Shown here: positions 9,184-15,896 of the stretch, in pieces
How the letters are laid out: every line of letters begins with the position of its first letter
Numbering within the stretch: position 1 is the first letter of the stretch
From: Ascidiaceihabitans sp034111945
Lineage (GTDB): Bacteria > Pseudomonadota > Alphaproteobacteria > Rhodobacterales > Rhodobacteraceae
NCBI GenBank assembly: GCA_047626725.1
Contig: JBLHSG010000023.1
Location: 3,775 to 67,774, forward strand
Direction of reading: 5' to 3'
DNA length: 64,000 nucleotides
Notes under the pieces: model-generated
What the model was told of the DNA's origin: nothing
The model's database searches: none
What the model saw: only the letters and a program-made list of their open reading frames with translations
Made by a program: the position numbers and the translations under genes

Positions 9184-9849
9184 ATGGCCCGCCTGTTCCA
9201 CGTCCCACTCTCACCGTTTTGCCGCAAGGTCCGTCTGTCGTTGGCGGAAAAGAAGATCGAGGTCGAGCTGGTCGAAGAACGTTATTGGGAAGCGGACCCT
9301 GATTTCCTGCGCCGCAATCCCGCAGCAAAAGTACCAGTGCTGCGTCTGGACGGGATCATGATGTCCGAAAGCGCGCCGATTTGTGAATACATCGAAGAGA
9401 CGCGACCGGACCCGTCGCTGCTGCCGTCCGATCCCGAAGGGCGTTTGGAAGTACGTCGTTTGGTGGGTTGGTTCGATGACAAGTTCCATAACGAAGTGAC
9501 CTCAAAATTATTGTACGAACGGGTCAATAAAAAGGTCATGGGGCAGGGGTATCCTGACAGTAAAAACGTCAAAGCGGGCGCAAAGGCGATCAAATATCAC
9601 CTCGATTATATGACATGGTTGCTGGATCATCGACGCTGGTTGGCGGGTGATAAAATGACTTTGGCTGATTTTGCTGCCGCCGCGCATTTGTCGTCGCTGG
9701 ACTATATCTCGGATGTAGATTGGAACCGGTCTGCGGTTGTCAAAGACTGGTACGCAAAGATCAAATCGCGTCCTGCATTTCGGTCTATTTTGGCAGATCA
9801 GGTTTCGGGTTTTCCACCGCCGCGACACTACAATGACCTTGATTTTTAA
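9184..9849 (+). CDS. Glutathione S-transferase family protein
   Basis: A 221-residue cytosolic GST-like protein. The N-terminal thioredoxin-like domain carries SPFCRK (residues 10-15), giving a cysteine at the usual GSH-activating position, then KVPVL and ESAPICEYIE for glutathione binding. The C-terminal all-helical domain has the conserved N-capping segment GDKMTLADFAAAAHL. The substrate is unknown. It is followed after 12 bases by queG, so the two are probably cotranscribed. I see no direct functional link; this pairing is familiar from related Rhodobacteraceae. The ATG at 9184 starts right at the domain. Confidence 0.85.
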   Translation: MARLFHVPLSPFCRKVRLSLAEKKIEVELVEERYWEADPDFLRRNPAAKVPVLRLDGIMMSESAPICEYIEETRPDPSLLPSDPEGRLEVRRLVGWFDDKFHNEVTSKLLYERVNKKVMGQGYPDSKNVKAGAKAIKYHLDYMTWLLDHRRWLAGDKMTLADFAAAAHLSSLDYISDVDWNRSAVVKDWYAKIKSRPAFRSILADQVSGFPPPRHYNDLDF

Positions 9850-9861
9850 TCCTCTAAATCC

Positions 9862-10905
9862 ATGAATAGCTTGAAAGAGCAACTTGTTGCACGCGCCCTC
9901 GAAGAAGGGTTTGTGATGGCGCGCGTCTGTCGCCCTGACGCTGTTCCCGAAATGCCAGACCGTTTGGCCGCGTTTGTTGATGCGGGTTACCATGGGCAGA
10001 TGGGCTGGATGGCGGACCGAATGGCGTGGCGCGGCGATCCTGCTGCTTTGTGGCCAGAGGCAAAATCCGTTCTGATGTTAGCAGAAAGTTATGCGCCTTT
10101 GCATGATCCGCGCAATATTCTGAACCTGCCTGAAAAGGGTGCGATTTCGGTCTATGCCCAGAACAAAGATTACCATGATTTGGTCAAGAAGCGCCTGAAG
10201 CGATTGGCCCGTTGGTGGATAGATTTAGCTGGTGGTGAGTTAAAGGTTTTTGTCGATACAGCCCCGGTTCCAGAAAAGGCGTTGGGCGCTGCGGCCGGTT
10301 TGGGCTGGCAGGGAAAACACACAAACCTTGTATCGCGCGAATGGGGGAATTGGGCCTTTTTAGGGTCGATTTTTATCACGATTGAACTGGAACCCGATGC
10401 ACCTGAAATTGACCATTGTGGATCGTGCAGTGCCTGCTTGGATGTGTGTCCGACGAACGCTTTTGTTGCCCCGTACCGCATGGATGCGCGCCGCTGTATT
10501 TCGTACCTGACGATCGAACACAAAGGACCTGTCGCACTAGATTTGCGTGGCCTGCTGGGCAACCACATTTACGGCTGCGATGATTGCTTGGCGGCGTGCC
10601 CGTGGAACAAATTCGCCGTCGCAGCATCAGATATTCGCTACAGTGCGCGTGATGATTTGATGACCCCTGATCTAGGTGAATTGGCCGTTTTGGACGACCC
10701 CGCGTTTCGGACCAAATTTTCAGGTTCACCGATCAAACGCATTGGGCGGGATCGGTTTGTGCGAAACGTGTTGTACGCGATTGGAAATTCAGGATCTGAA
10801 CGCTTGCGTTTGGTGGCGCAGGGGTTGATTTCAGATGCAGATGATGGCGTTGCTGACGCTGCGCGCTGGGCTGTGACGCAACTGGACAAGACGTGTCGCG
10901 CATAG
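9862..10905 (+). CDS. queG: Epoxyqueuosine reductase
   Basis: A 347-residue cobalamin-dependent, Fe-S-containing enzyme that reduces epoxyqueuosine to queuosine at the wobble position of tRNAs with GUN anticodons. Two 4Fe-4S ferredoxin motifs are intact: CGSCSACLDVCP (Cys186/189/192/196) and CDDCLAACP (Cys239/242/246), with the extra Cys212. Asp132 in VDTAPVPEKALG is the expected catalytic acid. A HEAT-like C-terminal part follows. The length suits the shorter alphaproteobacterial form. It lies 12 bases after the GST gene. There is no strong Shine-Dalgarno before the ATG, so translation may depend on coupling. Confidence 0.95.
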   Translation: MNSLKEQLVARALEEGFVMARVCRPDAVPEMPDRLAAFVDAGYHGQMGWMADRMAWRGDPAALWPEAKSVLMLAESYAPLHDPRNILNLPEKGAISVYAQNKDYHDLVKKRLKRLARWWIDLAGGELKVFVDTAPVPEKALGAAAGLGWQGKHTNLVSREWGNWAFLGSIFITIELEPDAPEIDHCGSCSACLDVCPTNAFVAPYRMDARRCISYLTIEHKGPVALDLRGLLGNHIYGCDDCLAACPWNKFAVAASDIRYSARDDLMTPDLGELAVLDDPAFRTKFSGSPIKRIGRDRFVRNVLYAIGNSGSERLRLVAQGLISDADDGVADAARWAVTQLDKTCRA

Positions 10906-10941
10906 CCTTTATCCAAGTGGAAACGAAGTAGGAGTGACCTG

Positions 10942-12948
10942 ATGGCGTTGTTGTTGGGCGTGGACACAGGCGGGACATATACGGACGCGGTGCTGATCCG
11001 CGACGAGGTCGAAGTGATCGCGTCAGCCAAAGCGTTAACGACGCGTCAGGACTTGGCCATCGGTGTTGGCGGCGCTGTGCGGGCGGTCTTGGAACAGTCC
11101 GGATTGGCGGCGTCTGACGTGTCGATGGCGTCCTTGTCCACGACTTTGGCGACGAATGCGCTGGTCGAAGGTCAAGGCGGGCGCGTGGCCTTGATCTACA
11201 TCGGGTTCAAGGAAAAGGATTTGGACGGGCACGGGCTTGCCGAGGCGCTCAAGGGTGATCCTTGTATCGTGCTAACCGGTGGTCACAATCACGCAGGTGG
11301 CGAGGCATTGCCTTTGGATGAACCTGCGCTGATCGCGTTTCTGGAACGTCATAAAAACGATGTCAGCGGTTTTGCCGTGGCCAGTCAGTTTGCCACTCGC
11401 AATCCAGCGCACGAACAACGCGCGATGCATTTGGTTGCTGAACTAACAGGGCGGCCCGTGTCGGCCTCGCATCAGCTGTCTGCGAAACTGAACGGCCCCA
11501 AACGCGCGTTAACCGCCGTGCTGAACGCGCGTCTGATCGGCATGATTGACGGTTTGATTGGGCGGGCAGAGCAGGTGTTGACCGAGATCGGCGTGACTGC
11601 CCCGATGATGGTTGTGCGCGGGGACGGTGCGTTGATTTCTGCAGCGCAAGCACGCGAACGCCCGATTGAAACGATCCTAAGTGGCCCTGCAGCGTCGATT
11701 GTGGGCGCGCGTTGGATGACCGGTGCGACGCATGCGTTGGTGTCTGATATTGGCGGCACAACCACTGATGTGGCGCTGTTGCGTGATGGGCGTCCGGCGA
11801 TTGATCCGGGTGGTGCGCGTGTTGGTCCGTACCGCACAATGGTCGAGGCGGTCGCGATGCGCACCCATGGTCTGGGCGGCGACAGTGAGGTGCATTTTAT
11901 CGCGTCGGGCCTGAAGGGTGGCGTCACGTTGGGCCCGCGCCGTGTTTTGCCGATATCGTTGATTGCGATGGATGCGCCCGATCTGGTGCACCGCGCGCTT
12001 GACAGTCAGTTGCGCAGTTCGAACCCCGGTGAATACGACGGTCGGTTTGTGCGCATGGTACAGGGTCAAAGCGTCGAAGGGCTTGGGCCTCGCGACGAGG
12101 CGTTGCTAGATCGGATCGACAACGGTGTGCAGCCGCTTGGCGATGTGCTTCGGTCGCGGATGGATCAAGGCGCGCTAAAGCGTTTGGTCGAACGCGGGCT
12201 GGTGCAAATCGCAGGTGCGACCCCGTCGGATGCGAGCCACGTTCTTGGTCGTGTTAAAGCGTGGGATACCGACGCTGCTGAAAAAGCGATGTTGCTGTTT
12301 GGGCGGCGGCGCACGGGTGCCGGAAATGTCCTAAGCCGTGATGCGCATGAGATTGCGCAGATGGTTGTCGATCGGTTGACCCATCAAACGGGGCTGGCCC
12401 TGCTAGAGACTGCTTTTGCCGAAGAAGATCTGGATTTTGAGGTAGGTGAGGACGTTTTGGCCCGCCATATCCTGATGCAAACCGGACTGCGCGATCACAA
12501 AGGATTGGTGCGGATTAACACAGGTTTGAACGTGCCTGTCGTGGGCCTGGGTGCCTCTGCCGCCAGCTATTATCCGGCTGTTGGTGCGTTGATGGGCACT
12601 CAGATGATCCTGCCCGAACATGCGGGTGTGGCCAATGCGATTGGTGCAGTTGTAGGGCGCGTGACGATGCGGCGGTCGGGCACGATCACGTCGCCAAGCG
12701 AAGGGCAATTCCGTGTGCATCTGGACACCGGACCGCAAGATTTTGGCGACGCTGAAACCGCGCTGAATACGTTGGAAGACATCCTGCGTGCGGCTGCAAT
12801 GGCTGATGCAAAAGCAGCGGGTGCAGACGACATTCAAATACGTGTTGAACGCGACATTCGCAAAGCAGAGGCCGAGACCCGCGAAGTGTTTGTCGAAGCA
12901 ACTCTAACCGTCGAGGCAGCAGGCAGACCACGCGTGGCCCAAGGGTAG
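10942..12948 (+). CDS. Hydantoinase/5-oxoprolinase family protein, HyuA type
   Basis: A 668-residue protein of the ATP-dependent hydantoinase A/oxoprolinase family. The N-terminal ASKHA-type phosphate-binding motif GVDTGGTYTDAV lies at residues 6-17, and a second nucleotide-binding motif, DIGGTTTDVALL, sits in the middle. These enzymes cleave cyclic amides such as N-methylhydantoin or 5-oxoproline, or carboxylate ketones, normally with a HyuB partner encoded next door. No HyuB gene is adjacent: upstream is queG and downstream is convergent msrA. The substrate cannot be read from the sequence. AGGAG lies eight bases before the ATG. A perfect 9-bp inverted repeat overlaps the stop codon. Confidence 0.85.
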   Translation: MALLLGVDTGGTYTDAVLIRDEVEVIASAKALTTRQDLAIGVGGAVRAVLEQSGLAASDVSMASLSTTLATNALVEGQGGRVALIYIGFKEKDLDGHGLAEALKGDPCIVLTGGHNHAGGEALPLDEPALIAFLERHKNDVSGFAVASQFATRNPAHEQRAMHLVAELTGRPVSASHQLSAKLNGPKRALTAVLNARLIGMIDGLIGRAEQVLTEIGVTAPMMVVRGDGALISAAQARERPIETILSGPAASIVGARWMTGATHALVSDIGGTTTDVALLRDGRPAIDPGGARVGPYRTMVEAVAMRTHGLGGDSEVHFIASGLKGGVTLGPRRVLPISLIAMDAPDLVHRALDSQLRSSNPGEYDGRFVRMVQGQSVEGLGPRDEALLDRIDNGVQPLGDVLRSRMDQGALKRLVERGLVQIAGATPSDASHVLGRVKAWDTDAAEKAMLLFGRRRTGAGNVLSRDAHEIAQMVVDRLTHQTGLALLETAFAEEDLDFEVGEDVLARHILMQTGLRDHKGLVRINTGLNVPVVGLGASAASYYPAVGALMGTQMILPEHAGVANAIGAVVGRVTMRRSGTITSPSEGQFRVHLDTGPQDFGDAETALNTLEDILRAAAMADAKAAGADDIQIRVERDIRKAEAETREVFVEATLTVEAAGRPRVAQG

Positions 12949-12970
12949 GGCAGATCGTAACCTGCCCTAC
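12945..12970. terminator. Shared hairpin between convergent genes
   Basis: A perfect 9-bp stem, GTAGGGCAG (12945-12953) with CTGCCCTAC (12962-12970), sits between the convergent hydantoinase-like gene and msrA and includes the TAG stop of the former. There is no clear T-tract on either strand, so it is only a probable bidirectional terminator. Confidence 0.5.
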
Positions 12971-12977
12971 TTGATGA

Positions 12978-13484
12978 TTATTCTGCCGCGCGTTTTGGCA
13001 GCACCCAACCGGGGCGCACAAAGTGGCAAGTGTACCCATTGGGGATGCGTTCCAGATAATCTTGGTGCTCTGGTTCTGCTTCCCAAAAGTCGCTGACGGG
13101 GTCAATTTCGGTCACGACTTTGCCCGGCCAAATACCGGATGCTTCGACGTCTGCAATCGTATCCAAGGCAACCTGATATTGGGTTTTGTTGGCGTAATAG
13201 ATCGCCGAACGATACCCCATGCCGCGATCATTACCCTGTTGGTTGATCGTGGTCGGATCATGAATTTGAAAGAAGAATTCAAGCAGTTCACGAAAGGTAA
13301 TGACCGAGGGATCAAAGTTGATCTCGATCCCTTCAGCGTGGGTGCCGTGATTGCGATAGGTGGCGTTTGGAACGTCGCCGCCAGTGTAGCCAACGCGGGT
13401 CGACTGTACGCCGGGCATTTTGCGGATCAGATCCTGCATGCCCCAAAAACATCCACCGGCCAGTACTGCGCGTTCAATAGTCAT
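12978..13484 (-). CDS. msrA: Peptide methionine-S-sulfoxide reductase MsrA
   Basis: A 168-residue enzyme reducing the S-epimer of methionine sulfoxide in proteins. The signature GGCFWG gives the catalytic Cys12, followed by the usual GYTGGDVPNATYR block and the substrate-binding region HAEGIEI. There is no signal peptide, so it acts in the cytoplasm. Its ATG overlaps the TGA of msrB (ATGA, four bases), meaning the two complementary reductases are translated from one message in the order msrB-msrA. Confidence 0.96.
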   Translation of the reverse strand: MTIERAVLAGGCFWGMQDLIRKMPGVQSTRVGYTGGDVPNATYRNHGTHAEGIEINFDPSVITFRELLEFFFQIHDPTTINQQGNDRGMGYRSAIYYANKTQYQVALDTIADVEASGIWPGKVVTEIDPVSDFWEAEPEHQDYLERIPNGYTCHFVRPGWVLPKRAAE

Positions 13485-13930
13485 GCGACGTCCTCCACTT
13501 GGTCAATAAATTTGCCGTATCCTTCGGACTCCATATTGTCGCGATGCACAAACCGTAACGAGGCGGAATTGATGCAATAGCGCAGTCCGCCGCGATCGGT
13601 TGGCCCATCCGGAAATACGTGCCCAAGGTGACTGTCGCCGTGTTTTGATCTGACTTCGGTGCGCACCATACCAAGTGATGCGTCCCGGATTTCTTCGACA
13701 AATTCAGTCACCAGTGCTTTGGTAAAGCTGGGCCAGCCGCAACCGGATTCGTATTTGTCAGCCGAGGCAAACAACGGTTCGCCTGAAACGATATCGACGT
13801 AAATTCCGGGTTCTTTATTGCCAAGCAATTTGCCTGTGCCGGGTCGCTCTGTCCCGCTTTCTTGCGTGACGTGAAACTCCTCTGGCGAGAGGGTTGCGAT
13901 GACATCCGGGCTTTTTGTGTACTGCGTCAT
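13481..13930 (-). CDS. msrB: Peptide methionine-R-sulfoxide reductase MsrB
   Basis: A 149-residue enzyme reducing the R-epimer of protein-bound methionine sulfoxide. The catalytic cysteine is Cys119 in RYCINSASLRF and the likely resolving cysteine is Cys64 in ESGCGWPSF. The two CxxC zinc pairs of many MsrB proteins are absent, so this is the zinc-free form. The ATG at 13930 is chosen because AAGGA lies eight bases upstream; an in-frame ATG three codons earlier overlaps that Shine-Dalgarno. It is the first gene of the msrB-msrA pair. Confidence 0.95.
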   Translation of the reverse strand: MTQYTKSPDVIATLSPEEFHVTQESGTERPGTGKLLGNKEPGIYVDIVSGEPLFASADKYESGCGWPSFTKALVTEFVEEIRDASLGMVRTEVRSKHGDSHLGHVFPDGPTDRGGLRYCINSASLRFVHRDNMESEGYGKFIDQVEDVA

Positions 13931-14023
13931 GGGTCGCATCCTTTCAATGTTCCTGCCCATTAGATGGGGCTTATGGGTCGGAAAATCAAAGGGGATATTG
14001 TGATGACACAATTGGTTGAACGA

Positions 14024-14060
14024 CAAAAAGACCGAGCAGGCTGAATTTGCGTGCTCGGTC
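14024..14060 (-). terminator. Rho-independent terminator after the second YjbE-like gene
   Basis: On the minus strand a perfect 9-bp stem (GACCGAGCA at 14030-14038 with TGCTCGGTC at 14052-14060) is followed by CTTTTTG, a standard intrinsic terminator about 30 bases after the small gene. Confidence 0.85.
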
Positions 14061-14088
14061 CTGTGTTTTACATAGCCTGAATGCGCGC

Positions 14089-14337
14089 TTAGCGGGTCGA
14101 TGTGGTCGTTGACGGCGTGTCGTCATCATCGCCCGCGATTGCGATAACCAGACCCAGTGCGACAACAGCCCCTGCGGCAAGTTCGGGGCTAAGTTCACCA
14201 CCAAGAAGCGCGCCATTTTCAGGGGGTGGCGGCGGTGGTTCTTGGGGGGCGGGTGTTGTCTGTTGTGCGTGCGCGGCTGTGGTCAGGATCGCGGCCGCCA
14301 AAAACGGCGCAAAACGGAATGCGGTAAGCTGAGCCAT
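14089..14337 (-). CDS. Small exported YjbE/GfcA-like protein (copy 2)
   Basis: An 82-residue protein. A signal peptide covers residues 1-24 with an AHA cleavage site. A Pro-rich stretch follows (28-39, including six consecutive prolines), then a glycine/alanine hydrophobic segment (about 53-68), an Asp run (70-73) and the tail TPSTTTSTR. This order (signal peptide, hydrophobic Gly/Ala core, acidic turn, Thr/Ser tail) resembles E. coli YjbE and GfcA (YmcD), small exported proteins of extracellular polysaccharide operons. The YjbF- and YjbH-like genes upstream on the same strand support that reading. GAAAAGAGG precedes the ATG. Its biochemical role is unknown in any organism I can recall. Confidence 0.7.
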   Translation of the reverse strand: MAQLTAFRFAPFLAAAILTTAAHAQQTTPAPQEPPPPPPENGALLGGELSPELAAGAVVALGLVIAIAGDDDDTPSTTTSTR

Positions 14338-14542
14338 CGTGTGTACCTCTTTTCAATAGCTGAAAATGCAGTGAGGCCTACGAAGGGATCATGCCGCAAG
14401 AGCGCTGAACTGAAGGGGCATAAACTGGTCGAAATCTGCCAAAACCGTGTCAAAGGACAAGCGAGTTCAGGCTGATTTTCCAAACCGTTCAAAAACACGG
14501 GACGCAAGTTGGAAAGCTGTGATCAGGAAATTTCGATCAGAC
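14338..14542 (-). promoter_or_regulatory. Probable promoter region of the second YjbE-like gene
   Basis: This stretch lies between the terminator of the first small gene and the start of the second, so the second must be transcribed at least partly on its own. A perfect TTGACA is present on the minus strand at 14453-14448, but no good -10 hexamer lies 16-18 bases downstream. The exact promoter is therefore unresolved. Confidence 0.35.
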
Positions 14543-14580
14543 AAAAGAAAACCGGGCGCAATGTGCACTATGCGCCCGGT
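14543..14580 (-). terminator. Rho-independent terminator after the first YjbE-like gene
   Basis: On the minus strand a perfect 10-bp GC-rich stem (14551-14560 ACCGGGCGCA with 14571-14580 TGCGCCCGGT) around a 10-base loop is followed by TTTTCTTTTG. Confidence 0.9.
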
Positions 14581-14604
14581 TAAAATTAGTAAAGTTAGGC
14601 TGGC

Positions 14605-14853
14605 TTAGATAGCAACAGTAGTTGTAGACGTCGTGCCGTCGTCGTTTGTGATTGTGACGAGAACCATTGCGCCAACCACAACCATTGCTGTGATTGTTCC
14701 GCCGGCAAGTGCGCCGCCGAGGACAAGGCCTTGACCGTCAACAGAAGCCACACCTTGGCCGCCTGTTACGTCACTGTTCAATGGAAGCGTGTCTGCAAAC
14801 GCAGGCATCGCGAAAGCCGCTGTGATAGCAACTGTAGCAATTACGTTTTTCAT
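14605..14853 (-). CDS. Small exported YjbE/GfcA-like protein (copy 1)
   Basis: Also 82 residues. A signal peptide covers 1-20 (AFA cleavage site). A Gly/Val-rich part and a long hydrophobic stretch (about 46-68) follow, then NDDG at 70-73 and the tail TTSTTTVAI. It has the same length and segment order as the neighbouring small protein at 14089-14337 but a different middle, so the two look like diverged paralogues. The ATG at 14853 is chosen because GAAGGA lies nine bases upstream and the signal peptide begins there. The overall design matches E. coli YjbE/GfcA of exopolysaccharide loci. Function is unknown. A strong terminator follows the stop. Confidence 0.72.
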   Translation of the reverse strand: MKNVIATVAITAAFAMPAFADTLPLNSDVTGGQGVASVDGQGLVLGGALAGGTITAMVVVGAMVLVTITNDDGTTSTTTVAI

Positions 14854-15203
14854 GAATAATAATCCTTCAGATCTGGTGGCTGACAATTACGGGAAAAATC
14901 ACACCCTTTCAACTGAGATTGAGCGCAAGTGTGAATTCTTGTGTGATTTTTGCAAATATGGGCAAAGTAGACCGATTTTCGAGCATTTTTCTAAAAGCCA
15001 CAGGGCTGCGCTGCCCTAAGAAACCGCGATTTTGCTCAATTCAGAGGCAAGTATGCGAAACGAATCAATTGAGTACCCGAGGATCGTTAGTGAAATCCCC
15101 GCCAATTGTCGAACGTATCACCCTGAAAATCAGTACAAAACTAGGGTGATTGAACCAGACTAAACTAAAGTTTTTTAGCCGTTCCAACGCCGAATTAGGG
15201 CCA
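14854..15203 (-). promoter_or_regulatory. 350-base gap upstream of the first YjbE-like gene; regulatory repeats
   Basis: No credible gene is present here. The DNA is AT-rich and carries an 11-bp perfect inverted repeat, AAAAATCACAC (14894-14904) and GTGTGATTTTT (14941-14951), with a third GTGTGA at 14930-14935 between the arms. A second perfect repeat, ATCACCCT (15117-15124) and AGGGTGAT (15143-15150), lies closer to the yjbF-like stop. This is probably where transcription of yjbF ends and that of the small gene begins. The promoter hexamers could not be assigned with confidence. Confidence 0.5.
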
Positions 15204-15896
15204 CTATTTCTTAAGCAAACGGAACGAAATATAGCCCATATTTGGGCCACCCCACTGGCGTGATTTACGCACAGTAATGTCGTTTCCTTCGATCCAGAAA
15301 TCATTGGTGATTGCGCCTGTCGCATTGGAACAAACTTCGCGCATGTGCGTCGTGGGATAGCTGCGTTCGACAATGACAATGCTTTCACGTCCGAGGTTTG
15401 TCATTTCGCATTGCAGGCGAATTTGCTCGGTGGAATTGTCGTCGCGGCGGACATACAGCGTTTTTTGGCCGCCAGTGTTGCCGCGTGATTTCAATCCGCG
15501 CACGGTCGAATGCGCATTTGCAGACCCCAAATCGTTGCCCACGCCTTTGGTTCCGACCAGAACACCGTTACGCAAAATGACCTGTTCCGTGCCAACAGTT
15601 TTCCAAACCATCACTTTGCCTGGGCTGGAATCTGTGCGCGCAGCCAGCGGGATCATAAACGCGGTGGAACCCGTGTTTTCGATCGTGGCCTCAAGCGAAC
15701 TGACAGTGATTGTATTGAGCAGGGCGCGCGTCAGGACCGGCATTTGAGCAGGCGCGTTTTTGCGCTTGCCGATATTGCTGGCCTTAACCGCTTCTGAAAT
15801 GGCCTGACTTTGACCTGTCGCAGTCTCGGTTCCTCCGCTACAGGCGGTGATCAAGCCAAGCGATGCGACGGCCAAAAGGCGTGTTAAATTCATCAT
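15204..15896 (-). CDS. YjbF/GfcB-like outer-membrane lipoprotein
   Basis: A 230-residue protein with a lipoprotein signal peptide: a hydrophobic run followed by the lipobox LITAC, giving lipidated Cys19. The mature part fits the YjbF (GfcB) family of group 4 capsule and exopolysaccharide operons. The start at 15896 is chosen because its ATG overlaps the TGA of the yjbH-like gene (ATGA), implying coupled translation; GAGGGTCTGGGA lies just upstream. In E. coli, yjbF accompanies yjbE, yjbG and yjbH. No yjbG/gfcC-like gene is present here. The family's molecular role in polysaccharide export or assembly is not established. Confidence 0.75.
   Translation of the reverse strand: MMNLTRLLAVASLGLITACSGGTETATGQSQAISEAVKASNIGKRKNAPAQMPVLTRALLNTITVSSLEATIENTGSTAFMIPLAARTDSSPGKVMVWKTVGTEQVILRNGVLVGTKGVGNDLGSANAHSTVRGLKSRGNTGGQKTLYVRRDDNSTEQIRLQCEMTNLGRESIVIVERSYPTTHMREVCSNATGAITNDFWIEGNDITVRKSRQWGGPNMGYISFRLLKK

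Noticed and set aside
13023..13580. 185-codon frame on the plus strand across msrA and msrB
   Set aside because: Antisense to both Msr genes, whose active-site motifs are unambiguous.
14338..14542. Consensus promoter for the second YjbE-like gene from TTGACA at 14453-14448
   Set aside because: A perfect -35 is present but the expected -10 position reads GACCAG; kept only as a tentative region.
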